Assembly: GCF_001941625.1 (NCBI RefSeq)
Contig: NZ_CP016076.1
Location: forward strand, 1,116,001-1,180,000
Source: Actinoalloteichus fjordicus
Lineage (GTDB): Bacteria > Actinomycetota > Actinomycetes > Mycobacteriales > Pseudonocardiaceae
Length of the DNA: 64,000 nucleotides
Reading direction: 5' to 3'
The notes under the pieces are model-generated. The model did no database searches. It had not been told where the DNA came from and worked only from the letters and a program-made list of their open reading frames with translations. Every line of letters starts with the position of its first letter. Positions within the stretch are counted from its first letter, which is position 1. Shown here piece after piece: positions 26,287 to 34,328 of the stretch. A program made the position numbers and the translations under genes.

Positions 26287-26336
26287 GAGCTGCCTCCGTG
26301 TGTTCTTCAACCAACGGCATGAGCTTAGCGCCCTGC

Positions 26337-26351
26337 CGAGTAGGTTACTCG
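26337..26351. promoter_or_regulatory. small inverted repeat in a divergent promoter region
   Basis: CGAGTA-GGT-TACTCG is a perfect 6-bp inverted repeat with a 3-bp centre. It lies in the 233-bp gap between the MbtH gene (leftward) and a methyltransferase gene (rightward). Its size and place suit an operator for a small dimeric regulator. No regulator gene is present inside the cluster, and the match could be chance. Confidence 0.35.
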
Positions 26352-26519
26352 CGCGCCAACCGAATTAACCAGGGCGCTAGACTGTCCGCAGGCAACGACT
26401 CCGGCCCGCACTTCTTATCCTCCCACCAACCACAACCGGCCGTGGCGGCTGGATGCACGTGAATCTTACTCCCGCCCCCGACCCGCATTCCGGCTGCGAT
26501 GCGACCTGGAGAGACTCAA

Positions 26520-27359
26520 ATGGCAGAGATCGATTCGATCACGATCGACGAGATGTACACCTCCCGCCACCTCGAGGTGGCCGACCGGGCTCAGTATCGC
26601 AGTTTTGAGCCCCGGCGATCCAGCATGTTGTACGAACTGGTCGACGATCTTGACATCGGGCCGGGGGATCTCGTGCTCGATATCGGCGGGCGCGACGCGT
26701 CGCATTCACTTGCGCTGGCCAGCCTGTTCGGCTGCGATGCCGTTTCGGTGGATCCAGTGGCGAGTAACAACGAGCAGGCGCGGGCCGCCGTGGCCGAGCA
26801 TCCGTTGGGCAGCAAGGTGTCGATCCGGTCCGGCATGATGGAGGAAATCCCCGCTGCCGACGGCGAGTTCGACTTCATCTTCAGCCGGGACATGTTCTTT
26901 CATGTCGTCGATGCCGACCGGGCACTGGCCGAGGCCCGGCGCGTTCTCAAGCCCGGCGGACACCTGCTGCTGTATCAGACCTTTGCCACCGACCGCCTTG
27001 AGCCGTTGGAGAGAGCCGAGCTCTACGCCGGCCTGGTCGTCGCGCCCGAGCGCATGTCGCCGGACGACTTCCAGAAGCGGGCGTCGGCGGCCGGTTTAGT
27101 CATCGAGTCGACCGACGTCATCGGCTCCGAATGGCGTGAGGCTTGGGAGGAGGACGGCGAGGGTCTGACGTCCCGGCAGCTGTTGTACGCGGCCCGACTG
27201 ATCCGTAAGTCCGAGCAACTACGGGCCGAACTCGGAGATGCCGACTACCGCGTCGAACTCGCCAACGCCCTGTGGGGCGTCTACCAGATGATCGGGAAGC
27301 TCGAGCCCCGGATCTTCCTGCTGCGAAACCCTGCGGTGTCCGACCAGGACAACCCGTGA
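26520..27359 (+). CDS. class I SAM-dependent methyltransferase
   Basis: A 279-residue UbiE/type-11-like methyltransferase. Motif I is VLDIGGRDASHSLAL, a slightly unusual glycine loop. Motif II is AVSVDPVASN, a post-I acidic segment FDFIFSRDMFFHVVDAD follows, and then LKPGGHLLLYQTF. The C-terminal half is helical, of the type that forms a lid over small substrates. ATG 26520 is preceded by GGAGAG at good spacing; an upstream ATG at 26499 lacks a site. It is a single-gene rightward unit whose end is 26 bp from the convergent PLP-enzyme gene. The substrate may be a free amino acid or a peptide intermediate. Not closely similar to the other methyltransferase of the cluster. Confidence 0.88.
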   Translation: MAEIDSITIDEMYTSRHLEVADRAQYRSFEPRRSSMLYELVDDLDIGPGDLVLDIGGRDASHSLALASLFGCDAVSVDPVASNNEQARAAVAEHPLGSKVSIRSGMMEEIPAADGEFDFIFSRDMFFHVVDADRALAEARRVLKPGGHLLLYQTFATDRLEPLERAELYAGLVVAPERMSPDDFQKRASAAGLVIESTDVIGSEWREAWEEDGEGLTSRQLLYAARLIRKSEQLRAELGDADYRVELANALWGVYQMIGKLEPRIFLLRNPAVSDQDNP

Positions 27360-27384
27360 CGACCGTGGCATTCGGCGCGTCCCA

Positions 27385-28509
27385 CTAGTGTCCGCGGGCG
27401 GTGAGAAACTCCTCCATACGCTCGAAGGCCTGCGGCAGTGCCGAACGACCGAGCCCGACCCGGAACCGGTTGTCCGTGGTGTCGAAGACGGTTCCGGGCA
27501 GCAGTAGGACACGCTGGTCGCGAACCAGATCGGTGACGAAGTCCTCGACCGGGACGGGCAGCAGCAGCCGTGGAAACGCGAGCATGCCCGCCGCCGGTGC
27601 CGCCCAGGCGAACGTGTCGGGATGGCTGCCGAAGAACGACTCGGCATGGGCGAGATTGGCCTTGATGATCGTCCGGCTGCGCTCGATCAGGTGATCGTGA
27701 GCTCGCAGCGCGATCAGCGACAGGATTTCGGCAGGCGCCGAGGAACAGACCGTCGTGTAGTCCTTGAGGGTTCGGGCCGTAGCGGTGATGGCCGGGTTGC
27801 GGGTCGCGAACCACCCGATGCGCAGCCCCGCCAGGGCGTACGCCTTGGACATCACACCGACGCTGACGGCGCGCTCGTCCAGATCGCAGGCCGCCGGGAG
27901 GGTATCGGCGTCGTCGTACTCCAGATGGCGGTACACCTCGTCGGAGACGACCGTGACGCCTGCGTCGCCCGCCATCGCGAGCAGCTCGGCGAACTCGGCG
28001 TGGCTGGGCAGCGCACCGGTCGGGTTGTGCGGGAAGTTGACGAACAGTGCGCGGGTGTTCGGCTGCAGTGCCTTCCGCACGGCGTCGATGTCGAGTCGCC
28101 ACCCGTTGTCGGCGTCCAGTTCGACGCCGGTGATCGTGGCGCCGAGCGACGGCGCGATCCGGTGCAGTGACTCGAAGGCAGGCCACACCACCACCGCGTG
28201 GTCTCCCGGGCCGAGCAGGGTGTGCGCGAGCAGGAACAGCGCTTCGACGGCGCCGCCCGCGCACACGGTGACCTCGGTGGCCGCGGTCTCCGGGTACTGA
28301 TCGGCGATCGCCTCGCGAAGCAGTGGATGGCCGGTGGTCTCGGTGTAACCGAGTTCGAGCCCGTTCCACAATGCCCTGGTATCGGCGTCGGCCAGCTCCA
28401 GCAGGTCGCGGAGGGACAGCGGATCGACGTCGGAGGCACAGGCGAAGTACTCCACCTCAGGGTCCCACCGGCCGAAGAAGCCTTCGATCTTGCAAGGATT
28501 CGGGATCAC
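27385..28509 (-). CDS. PLP-dependent aminotransferase-fold enzyme, possible cyclic-arginine synthase
   Basis: A 374-residue fold-type I (class I/II) PLP enzyme. Key segments are FPHNPTGA, the Asp/Tyr cofactor loop VVSDEVYRHLE, the Schiff-base Lys in VGVMSKAYALAGLRIGW and the C-terminal Arg in RVGLGRS. The wording of these segments resembles VioD (capreomycidine synthase) and related enzymes that cyclise hydroxyarginine, more than typical aspartate aminotransferases. GTG 28509 starts one base after the stop of the desaturase-like gene, giving tight coupling. In guanitoxin biosynthesis a membrane hydroxylase and a PLP cyclase (GntB, GntC) convert Arg to enduracididine. The same pairing here is suggestive, but an ordinary transaminase remains possible. 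Confidence 0.85.
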   Translation of the reverse strand: MIPNPCKIEGFFGRWDPEVEYFACASDVDPLSLRDLLELADADTRALWNGLELGYTETTGHPLLREAIADQYPETAATEVTVCAGGAVEALFLLAHTLLGPGDHAVVVWPAFESLHRIAPSLGATITGVELDADNGWRLDIDAVRKALQPNTRALFVNFPHNPTGALPSHAEFAELLAMAGDAGVTVVSDEVYRHLEYDDADTLPAACDLDERAVSVGVMSKAYALAGLRIGWFATRNPAITATARTLKDYTTVCSSAPAEILSLIALRAHDHLIERSRTIIKANLAHAESFFGSHPDTFAWAAPAAGMLAFPRLLLPVPVEDFVTDLVRDQRVLLLPGTVFDTTDNRFRVGLGRSALPQAFERMEEFLTARGH

Positions 28510-28510
28510 G

Positions 28511-29575
28511 TCAGCTTGGGTCCTTCGTCTGGCCCTCATGCAGCAGCGACCGGCGCCGGTCGAGGAAACCGAGCATGGCAGGGACCGGGCTGATGATGCG
28601 CGGCTGAGTGGCGAGTCGTTCCTGGTGGCGGGCGTTGATCGCGGGCATCTGCGACCAGTGGGTGGCCGGACTCAGGTGGTGCTCCTGGTGGTACCCGTCG
28701 TTGAACGTGACGAGGTTGTAGAACCGGCCGTAGTGGCTGACCGAGTCGGTCATGCGGGAGTCCGGGTTCGCACCGTAGTGACGGTAGTAGTTCTGCACGT
28801 TCACCAGCGTCAGTGCGCAGAAGAACGCAGGCAGGTAGACCAGCACCGTCCACTGCCAGGAGATCACCGCTAAGCCGACCAGCGCCAGGCAGTGGGCGGC
28901 CCGATCGATTTGGATCTGACGCAGTTCCCGCCTGTTCCGGTCCGGCTTCTTGGAAGCCAGCGCGAGTAGATTCTCCTCGCGTGCACCGACCCGCCACAGT
29001 CGAACGACCATCGCCAGCTCCCTGGCCCGGCTGATAATCGAATCCACGGCCCCGCGCAACGCGTAGGACACGAGCGGCTCGTGTTGGCCATTCTTGCCGT
29101 GGCGGTACGTCGACGAACGATCGCGGGTCGATTGACCGTCCTCGGGGCGGTCATTGTTGTACCGGTGGTGGTTGCGGACATGCGTCAACTCGTACGCCTG
29201 AACCGACTGGCCGATGTTCACCGAGTTGATGATCGACACGACCGCGTTGAGCTTGCTGCTCACGAACCAGGGCATGTGGGTGAACAGGTGGGATACGACA
29301 ATGGTGTTGTAGGCCATCATGGCGGTGAGCAGGACTCCACCGGTGATTCGCCCCGCGAGCGGCATGAGGTTCCAGGTGCTCGCCAGCGTGAACGTGATGG
29401 CGAACTGCGCGACGCTGATAGCCGCCAGTATCGCGTCTTTGCGGCTGTGCTTCCAGATTGCCATTGACCGCCAATCCTCGGCGAAGTCGGGATCGAGCTG
29501 GGTGTCGAAGAGGCCCGGTGTTTGATCGAGGATGGTACCGGCTGGGTGGCAGCGCGGGTAGTGTCCTGACTTCAT
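28511..29575 (-). CDS. membrane di-iron oxidase of the fatty-acid-desaturase fold, possible arginine hydroxylase
   Basis: A 354-residue integral membrane protein with His clusters HLFTH, HVRNHH and YHQEHH, and hydrophobic stretches around 55-100 and 235-260. The fold is that of fatty acid desaturases and membrane hydroxylases. ATG 29575 is 36 bp from the divergent C-PCP gene; the longer upstream frame overlaps that gene and is rejected. It forms a two-gene operon with the PLP enzyme. By analogy with GntB, which hydroxylates free L-arginine in guanitoxin biosynthesis, it may make gamma-hydroxyarginine for cyclisation. A true fatty-acid desaturase is less likely because no lipid genes are nearby. 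Confidence 0.87.
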   Translation of the reverse strand: MKSGHYPRCHPAGTILDQTPGLFDTQLDPDFAEDWRSMAIWKHSRKDAILAAISVAQFAITFTLASTWNLMPLAGRITGGVLLTAMMAYNTIVVSHLFTHMPWFVSSKLNAVVSIINSVNIGQSVQAYELTHVRNHHRYNNDRPEDGQSTRDRSSTYRHGKNGQHEPLVSYALRGAVDSIISRARELAMVVRLWRVGAREENLLALASKKPDRNRRELRQIQIDRAAHCLALVGLAVISWQWTVLVYLPAFFCALTLVNVQNYYRHYGANPDSRMTDSVSHYGRFYNLVTFNDGYHQEHHLSPATHWSQMPAINARHQERLATQPRIISPVPAMLGFLDRRRSLLHEGQTKDPS

Positions 29576-29611
29576 ACGACTTCGGTCCCACCGGTGTGGC
29601 GAAGGGCGGAG

Positions 29612-31324
29612 ATGACAACACATGACCAGGTGGGGGCGCATTCCCCGCAGATCGAGGGCGCGGTCCCATTGATCGATCGAACGACCGACACACTCCCCAT
29701 CGGCCCGCTGCAAGAGGGCCTGTGGGTGTTCTGGCAACTGAACCCGGCCAGCGCGGCGTACAACCTCCCCGAGACCCTCCACGTCGAGGGCGAGTTCGAT
29801 CTGGACGCCATCCGGTTCGCATTCGACGAGACGGTGCGGCGGCACGAGGCACTGCGCACGACATTCCATGAGACCGAGTCCGGTGTCGTCCAGGTCGTGT
29901 CAAGCGACCCGGGTCCGCTGCCCGTCACGGTCACCGACCTTCGCGACGTGCCGGCGGCCGAGCACGCGGACCGGCTCGCCGCCACTCTCTATGACGAGGC
30001 GAATGCGCCGTTCGACCTGGCTGCGGACCTGCCGATCAGGCTCGCCGTCATCCGCGTCGCCGAGGAGCGCACGTCGCTCCTCATCACCACCCACCACATC
30101 GCGTGTGATGGACCGTCGTTATCGCGTGTGCTCGAGGATTTCGAGGCGTTCCACCAGGCGGCACGACGCGGGACTCTTCCGGATCTCCCGCCCGCTCCCC
30201 CCGGCTACACCGAGTTGGTCCGGCAGCAACTCGCCGCGCTCGCGGGGCAGGGACTCCGCGATGAGCTCGACTACTGGCGAGACCGGCTCGCAGGCGCACG
30301 TGGCAGCGTGCTGCCGGGTGACGGCGGCAGCAGGTCGACGGAGGGCACCCATCGAACCTCTTCCGTGTCGACCGTCCTCCAGCCCGAACTCGCGGCCGAG
30401 GTGCTCGACTACGCCCGCCGATCGCGGGCCACCCCGTTCACCGTTCTGCTCTGCACGATGCAGATCATGATCGCCCACGCGTCGAAGGACCGTGAGGTGG
30501 TGCTGGGCACCGCGACGGAAGGGCGGTCGCGACGGTTCGTGGACACGGTCGGGATGCTCGTGAACACCCTCGTGATCAAGTCGACGATCGACACGTCTGC
30601 CTCCTTCGCGGCCGTGCTCGAAGCCGTGTCCCTCGACGTGATGGACGCGCTCGACTATCAGGATCTGCCTTACAGCCGCGCGATCGCCGAGCTCGACGGC
30701 TCCGGCCGAGGATCGGGCGACGACCTGATCAAAACCATGTTCACCGCAGGTGCGAAGGGCGGGTCCGCAGCCCGTAGCGAACGGGAGTCCGGAGTTCCGG
30801 CATACCGGGTCGAGGGCCCGTTCGACGTCATCACGTGGACCTATATCGAGGGTTCCGTGGTCGTCCTCGACTGGGAGTTCGCGCTGCGTTCGTACTCGCG
30901 CGAGACCGCAGCGGGTTACCGGGACGCCTACCAGGAGATCCTGGCCGCGTTGGTGCGCGATCCCGAGGCGCCGATCGATTCTCTCGGGCTGACCGACGTG
31001 CTTACCCGATTCGTCCCTGACGCGTCCCCGACTACGGTCGCCGGCTCGGCTGAGTCCGTGGCGTCCGACGCGGGAACGGCCGACGGGGCCGACGACACGA
31101 CCCTGTCACCGGTCGAGACGGCCGTCGCGGCTATCTGGGCCGAGTTCCTGGAGGTCCCGGTCGAGTCGCCGTTCGACGACTTCTTCCAGCTCGGCGGCCA
31201 TTCGATGGTGGCGAGCCGAGTTGTGGCGGTCGTCCGCCGGAAGGTTGCGCCCGTGACCATGCGGAAGCTGTTCGATCACCCGCGACTGCGCGACTTCTGC
31301 GCCCTGCTGGACACAGGCGGGTGA
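29612..31324 (+). CDS. NRPS condensation-PCP protein lacking adenylation domain
   Basis: A 570-residue protein: condensation domain (about 25-455) with intact HHIACDG (His162), an acidic Asp/Ala-rich linker (about 465-495) and a carrier (about 500-565; Ser531 in LGGHSMV). There is no adenylation domain, so the carrier must be charged in trans, presumably by one of the stand-alone A proteins. ATG 29612 follows GAAGGGCGGAG. Its C domain resembles the altered free C protein at 9753-11186 in length and wording (PLQEGLWVFWQLNP against PLQEQIWRFWRQNP), suggesting duplication. It begins a rightward group of three NRPS genes, divergent from the oxidase/PLP operon by 36 bp. Confidence 0.93.
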   Translation: MTTHDQVGAHSPQIEGAVPLIDRTTDTLPIGPLQEGLWVFWQLNPASAAYNLPETLHVEGEFDLDAIRFAFDETVRRHEALRTTFHETESGVVQVVSSDPGPLPVTVTDLRDVPAAEHADRLAATLYDEANAPFDLAADLPIRLAVIRVAEERTSLLITTHHIACDGPSLSRVLEDFEAFHQAARRGTLPDLPPAPPGYTELVRQQLAALAGQGLRDELDYWRDRLAGARGSVLPGDGGSRSTEGTHRTSSVSTVLQPELAAEVLDYARRSRATPFTVLLCTMQIMIAHASKDREVVLGTATEGRSRRFVDTVGMLVNTLVIKSTIDTSASFAAVLEAVSLDVMDALDYQDLPYSRAIAELDGSGRGSGDDLIKTMFTAGAKGGSAARSERESGVPAYRVEGPFDVITWTYIEGSVVVLDWEFALRSYSRETAAGYRDAYQEILAALVRDPEAPIDSLGLTDVLTRFVPDASPTTVAGSAESVASDAGTADGADDTTLSPVETAVAAIWAEFLEVPVESPFDDFFQLGGHSMVASRVVAVVRRKVAPVTMRKLFDHPRLRDFCALLDTGG

Positions 31325-31448
31325 GCAGGCATGGCGGACATGACGATGCGTCGCTCAAAAACTGCTTGTGTGGTGTCGCAACAGGAGCGAGTTACATGAT
31401 CTCCTCTGTTAGCATCGCCCGACAGCGCGTCGACTCGATGAAGGTGAT

Positions 31449-34268
31449 ATGTCGGACTCGGTGATGCCCCAGCGACGGGACCAGGGGACCGAAGTTGTGG
31501 CGACTGAGGCCGAGCCTCGATTAGCGCCCGTCTCGGTCGGTCAGGAAGCACTCTGGTTCATCGACCAGGTGACGCCAGGCACGTCTCAATACCTGATGAC
31601 CTTTCCGTTCCGGATGACCGGTGAACTCGACGTGCCCGCGCTCGAGAACGCGCTCGACCGGCTCGTCGCCCGGCACGGAGCTCTCCGGACGACGTTCGTC
31701 GAACGCGACGACCAGGTGTGTCAGGTCGTCCATGACCACGTGCGCGTGCCATTGTTCGTCGAGGACGTGGCGGGCGGCGAATCCGGGGTGCGGCAACGGC
31801 TGTTACGTGAGGCCGACCGGGGCTTCGACCTGACGACCGGCCCGCTGTTCCGGGCGACTCTGCTCAGGTGCGGCGACCGGGAACACGTGCTGGTGCTGGC
31901 TACGCACCACATCATCTTCGACGGCGGCTCTCTCGACATCGTCGTGGACGAACTCGCCGAGTTCTACGCCGACGAGCTGGGTGCGGCCTCGTCGAAGGGG
32001 CAGGCAGGCCAGTACGCCCGGTTCGCGATCGATGAGCGGGCATGGCTCGACGGGGAGGAGAGTCGCGAGGAGCTGGACTTCTGGCGCGCGACTCTCTCCG
32101 GCGCCCCGCAGCTCACGCTGCCGACCGATCGCCCCCGGTCCTCGGCTTCGTCGGTCACCGGTGATCTCGCGCAGTTCACGGTCGGCGAGCAGGAGTTCGA
32201 GGGCGTTCGCTCGCTGCTCGCGCAGGAGCGGCTCACGCCCTTCATGTTCGCCCATGCGCTGCATCATCTGGCGGTCGCGCATCTGACCGGCCTGCGGGAC
32301 ATCGTCGTCGGCAGCCCGGTCTCCAACCGACCCGACGGATTCCGCGACGCCGTCGGCTACTTCGTGAACATGATGGCGTTACGGGTGGACTCGTCCGGCG
32401 AGCGCACCTTTCGGGATCTGCTGCGTCAGGTGCGGGGTGCCCTGCTGGACGCCTACGAGAACCAGAGATACCCGTACGCCCGTCTGGTCTCCGCCCTCGC
32501 GACCACGGAACGCGGGTTGCGTCCTGACCTGTTCGACACCGTTCTCCTCGTGGAGTACGAGGCGTCGGGAGAGGACCGATGGGGAGGTCTCGGCGTGACG
32601 CGTCTTGAGACCGACAACAGCACGACCAAGTTCGAACTCGGCGTGTCGGTCATCTGGGGCGACCGCGGCTTCGAGACCGACATCGCGTTCCGTACGGCAC
32701 TCTTCGACCGAGCGACGATCGCCTCCTTCGCCGAGCACTACCGGTCGCTCGCGCTGCGGGCCATCGCCGAACCGGATGTCGAGCTGGCGAGCCTGCTGTC
32801 GGCCGACGCCGTTCCGTTCGACCGGGAGGAACCGGTCCGACGTCTTGTCGGTGCCGGGGCGTCACCCGCGTCGCGACGTGACGCGGCGGTCTCGGGTGGG
32901 TCGTCGTCGAAGTCGCCCGCTGCGCGCCGGGCGCCGAGGAACTCCCGGGAGGAGACCTTCGCCCGGCTCGTCGCCGAGGTGCTCGGCCGGGAGTCGGTCG
33001 GGATCGACGACGACTTCTTCGAACTCGGCGGGCACTCGCTGCTGATCCCGCGTCTGGTGTCACGGGTGCGGGCGGTGTTGGGCGTGGACGTCGCGATCCG
33101 GTGGGTCTTCGAGTCGCCGACGGTGGCCGGACTCGTCGATCGCCTGGAGAACCCGGTGCCCGACTCGCCGACGCGTTCCAACGGCCATGCTTCGAGCGTC
33201 CGGACAGACAGCCGGATTCAGGTCCGGCGTCTCGTCCCCGCGTCGCCGCCCGATGAGGTGGTCTCGGGCGGGTCGTCGTCGAAGCTGTCGGCTGCGGGCC
33301 GGGCGCCGAGGAACTCCCGGGAGGAGATCCTCGCCCAGCTCTTCGCCGAGGTGCTCGACCAGGAGCTGGTCGGGATCGACGACGACTTCTTCGACCTCGG
33401 CGGGCACTCGCTGCTGATCCCGCGTCTGGTGTCACGGGTGCGGGCGGTGCTGGGGGTGGACGTCGCGATCCCGTGGCTGCTCGAGTCGCCGACGGTGGCC
33501 GGACTCGTCGATCGCCTCGGCAGCCCGGTGCCCGACGCGCTGGCGCCGCTGCTCCCACTGCGCGCGGGCGGCGACCTCGACCCGGTCTTCTTCCTGCCGC
33601 CGATCGGCGGTCTCAGCTGGGCCTATGCACGATTCCTGCCCTTCATCCCGAAGGGTCGCCCGGTCTACGGCCTGCAGGCGACGCGTCTGATCTCCGGTGC
33701 GGACCGGCCGGGAACGCTGCGGCAGGTGGCCGAGACCTATCTCGATCTCATCACCGGAGTCAGCCCAGGCAGTCCGTTGTCGCTGGTCGGATGGAGCCTC
33801 GGTGGGGTCGTCGCGCAGGAGATCGCGGTGCTGGCGCAGGAGTCCGGACGTCCGGTGCGCGATCTAGTCCTGCTCGACGCCGTTCCAAGCGTTCCTCGGG
33901 TGATTCCTGCCGACGAGGCCGTCTCCTCGGAGGCCATGGAGGCGATCACGGACTCGATCCGCGGATCCGTCGGCAGCGAAGCAGACGAGTTGACCGAGTC
34001 CCTGTTCGGCGAGCTGCTGGACACTGCCACGCACTGCTTTCGCCTGTTGGCAGCTCATCGATCCCGACCGTTCGACGGCCACACCGTCAGTTTCGAGACC
34101 GACGAGACCGGGCCGCTACGCAGCCGGATCGGGATCACGTGGACCGACCTCTCGTCCGGTGGCGTCGACACGCATCGGCTGACGTGCCTGCACAGCGAGG
34201 TCATGGACATGCCGATCGTTCGCCGGACCGGCCCCGCCGTCGCAGGCATCCTGGCGCGGCCTCGGTAA
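31449..34268 (+). CDS. terminal NRPS protein: condensation-PCP-PCP-thioesterase
   Basis: A 939-residue protein. The condensation domain (about 20-455) has HHIIFDG (His154). Two nearly identical carriers follow, Ser530 and Ser654, both in LGGHSLLIPRL. A type I thioesterase (about 690-935) has Ser783 in GWSLGG and a late His in LHSEV. No adenylation domain is present. The double carrier ahead of the thioesterase may speed final condensation, hold two copies of the last residue, or allow thioesterase-driven dimerisation or cyclisation. ATG 31449 has AAGGTG just upstream. The thioesterase makes this the chain-ending protein. The C domain's early segment APVSVGQEALWFIDQV is typical of LCL/DCL-type domains. 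Confidence 0.95.
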   Translation: MSDSVMPQRRDQGTEVVATEAEPRLAPVSVGQEALWFIDQVTPGTSQYLMTFPFRMTGELDVPALENALDRLVARHGALRTTFVERDDQVCQVVHDHVRVPLFVEDVAGGESGVRQRLLREADRGFDLTTGPLFRATLLRCGDREHVLVLATHHIIFDGGSLDIVVDELAEFYADELGAASSKGQAGQYARFAIDERAWLDGEESREELDFWRATLSGAPQLTLPTDRPRSSASSVTGDLAQFTVGEQEFEGVRSLLAQERLTPFMFAHALHHLAVAHLTGLRDIVVGSPVSNRPDGFRDAVGYFVNMMALRVDSSGERTFRDLLRQVRGALLDAYENQRYPYARLVSALATTERGLRPDLFDTVLLVEYEASGEDRWGGLGVTRLETDNSTTKFELGVSVIWGDRGFETDIAFRTALFDRATIASFAEHYRSLALRAIAEPDVELASLLSADAVPFDREEPVRRLVGAGASPASRRDAAVSGGSSSKSPAARRAPRNSREETFARLVAEVLGRESVGIDDDFFELGGHSLLIPRLVSRVRAVLGVDVAIRWVFESPTVAGLVDRLENPVPDSPTRSNGHASSVRTDSRIQVRRLVPASPPDEVVSGGSSSKLSAAGRAPRNSREEILAQLFAEVLDQELVGIDDDFFDLGGHSLLIPRLVSRVRAVLGVDVAIPWLLESPTVAGLVDRLGSPVPDALAPLLPLRAGGDLDPVFFLPPIGGLSWAYARFLPFIPKGRPVYGLQATRLISGADRPGTLRQVAETYLDLITGVSPGSPLSLVGWSLGGVVAQEIAVLAQESGRPVRDLVLLDAVPSVPRVIPADEAVSSEAMEAITDSIRGSVGSEADELTESLFGELLDTATHCFRLLAAHRSRPFDGHTVSFETDETGPLRSRIGITWTDLSSGGVDTHRLTCLHSEVMDMPIVRRTGPAVAGILARPR
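32843..33540 (+). repeat. 372-bp tandem duplication encoding the double carrier
   Basis: Two in-frame copies, about 32843-33200 and 33223-33540, are offset by 372 bp measured between the carrier serine codons (33036 and 33408). Long stretches are identical at DNA level, for example from the GACGACGACTTCTTC region through the first half of the carrier. Even the preceding linker (SGGSSSK and RAPRNSREE) is repeated. This indicates recent duplication or ongoing gene conversion rather than two old domains. Confidence 0.9.
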
Positions 34269-34328
34269 GGATCCCCGCACCCTGCCCCCGCCTCGGGCGG
34301 TCGCCGAGCATAGAGAGGGACGTGCCCA

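Noticed and set aside
27385-28509. Calling the PLP enzyme a capreomycidine synthase outright
   Set aside because: Some segments resemble VioD, but no VioC-like Arg beta-hydroxylase is present; the paired membrane oxidase fits a gamma-hydroxyarginine route better, and the evidence is by analogy only.
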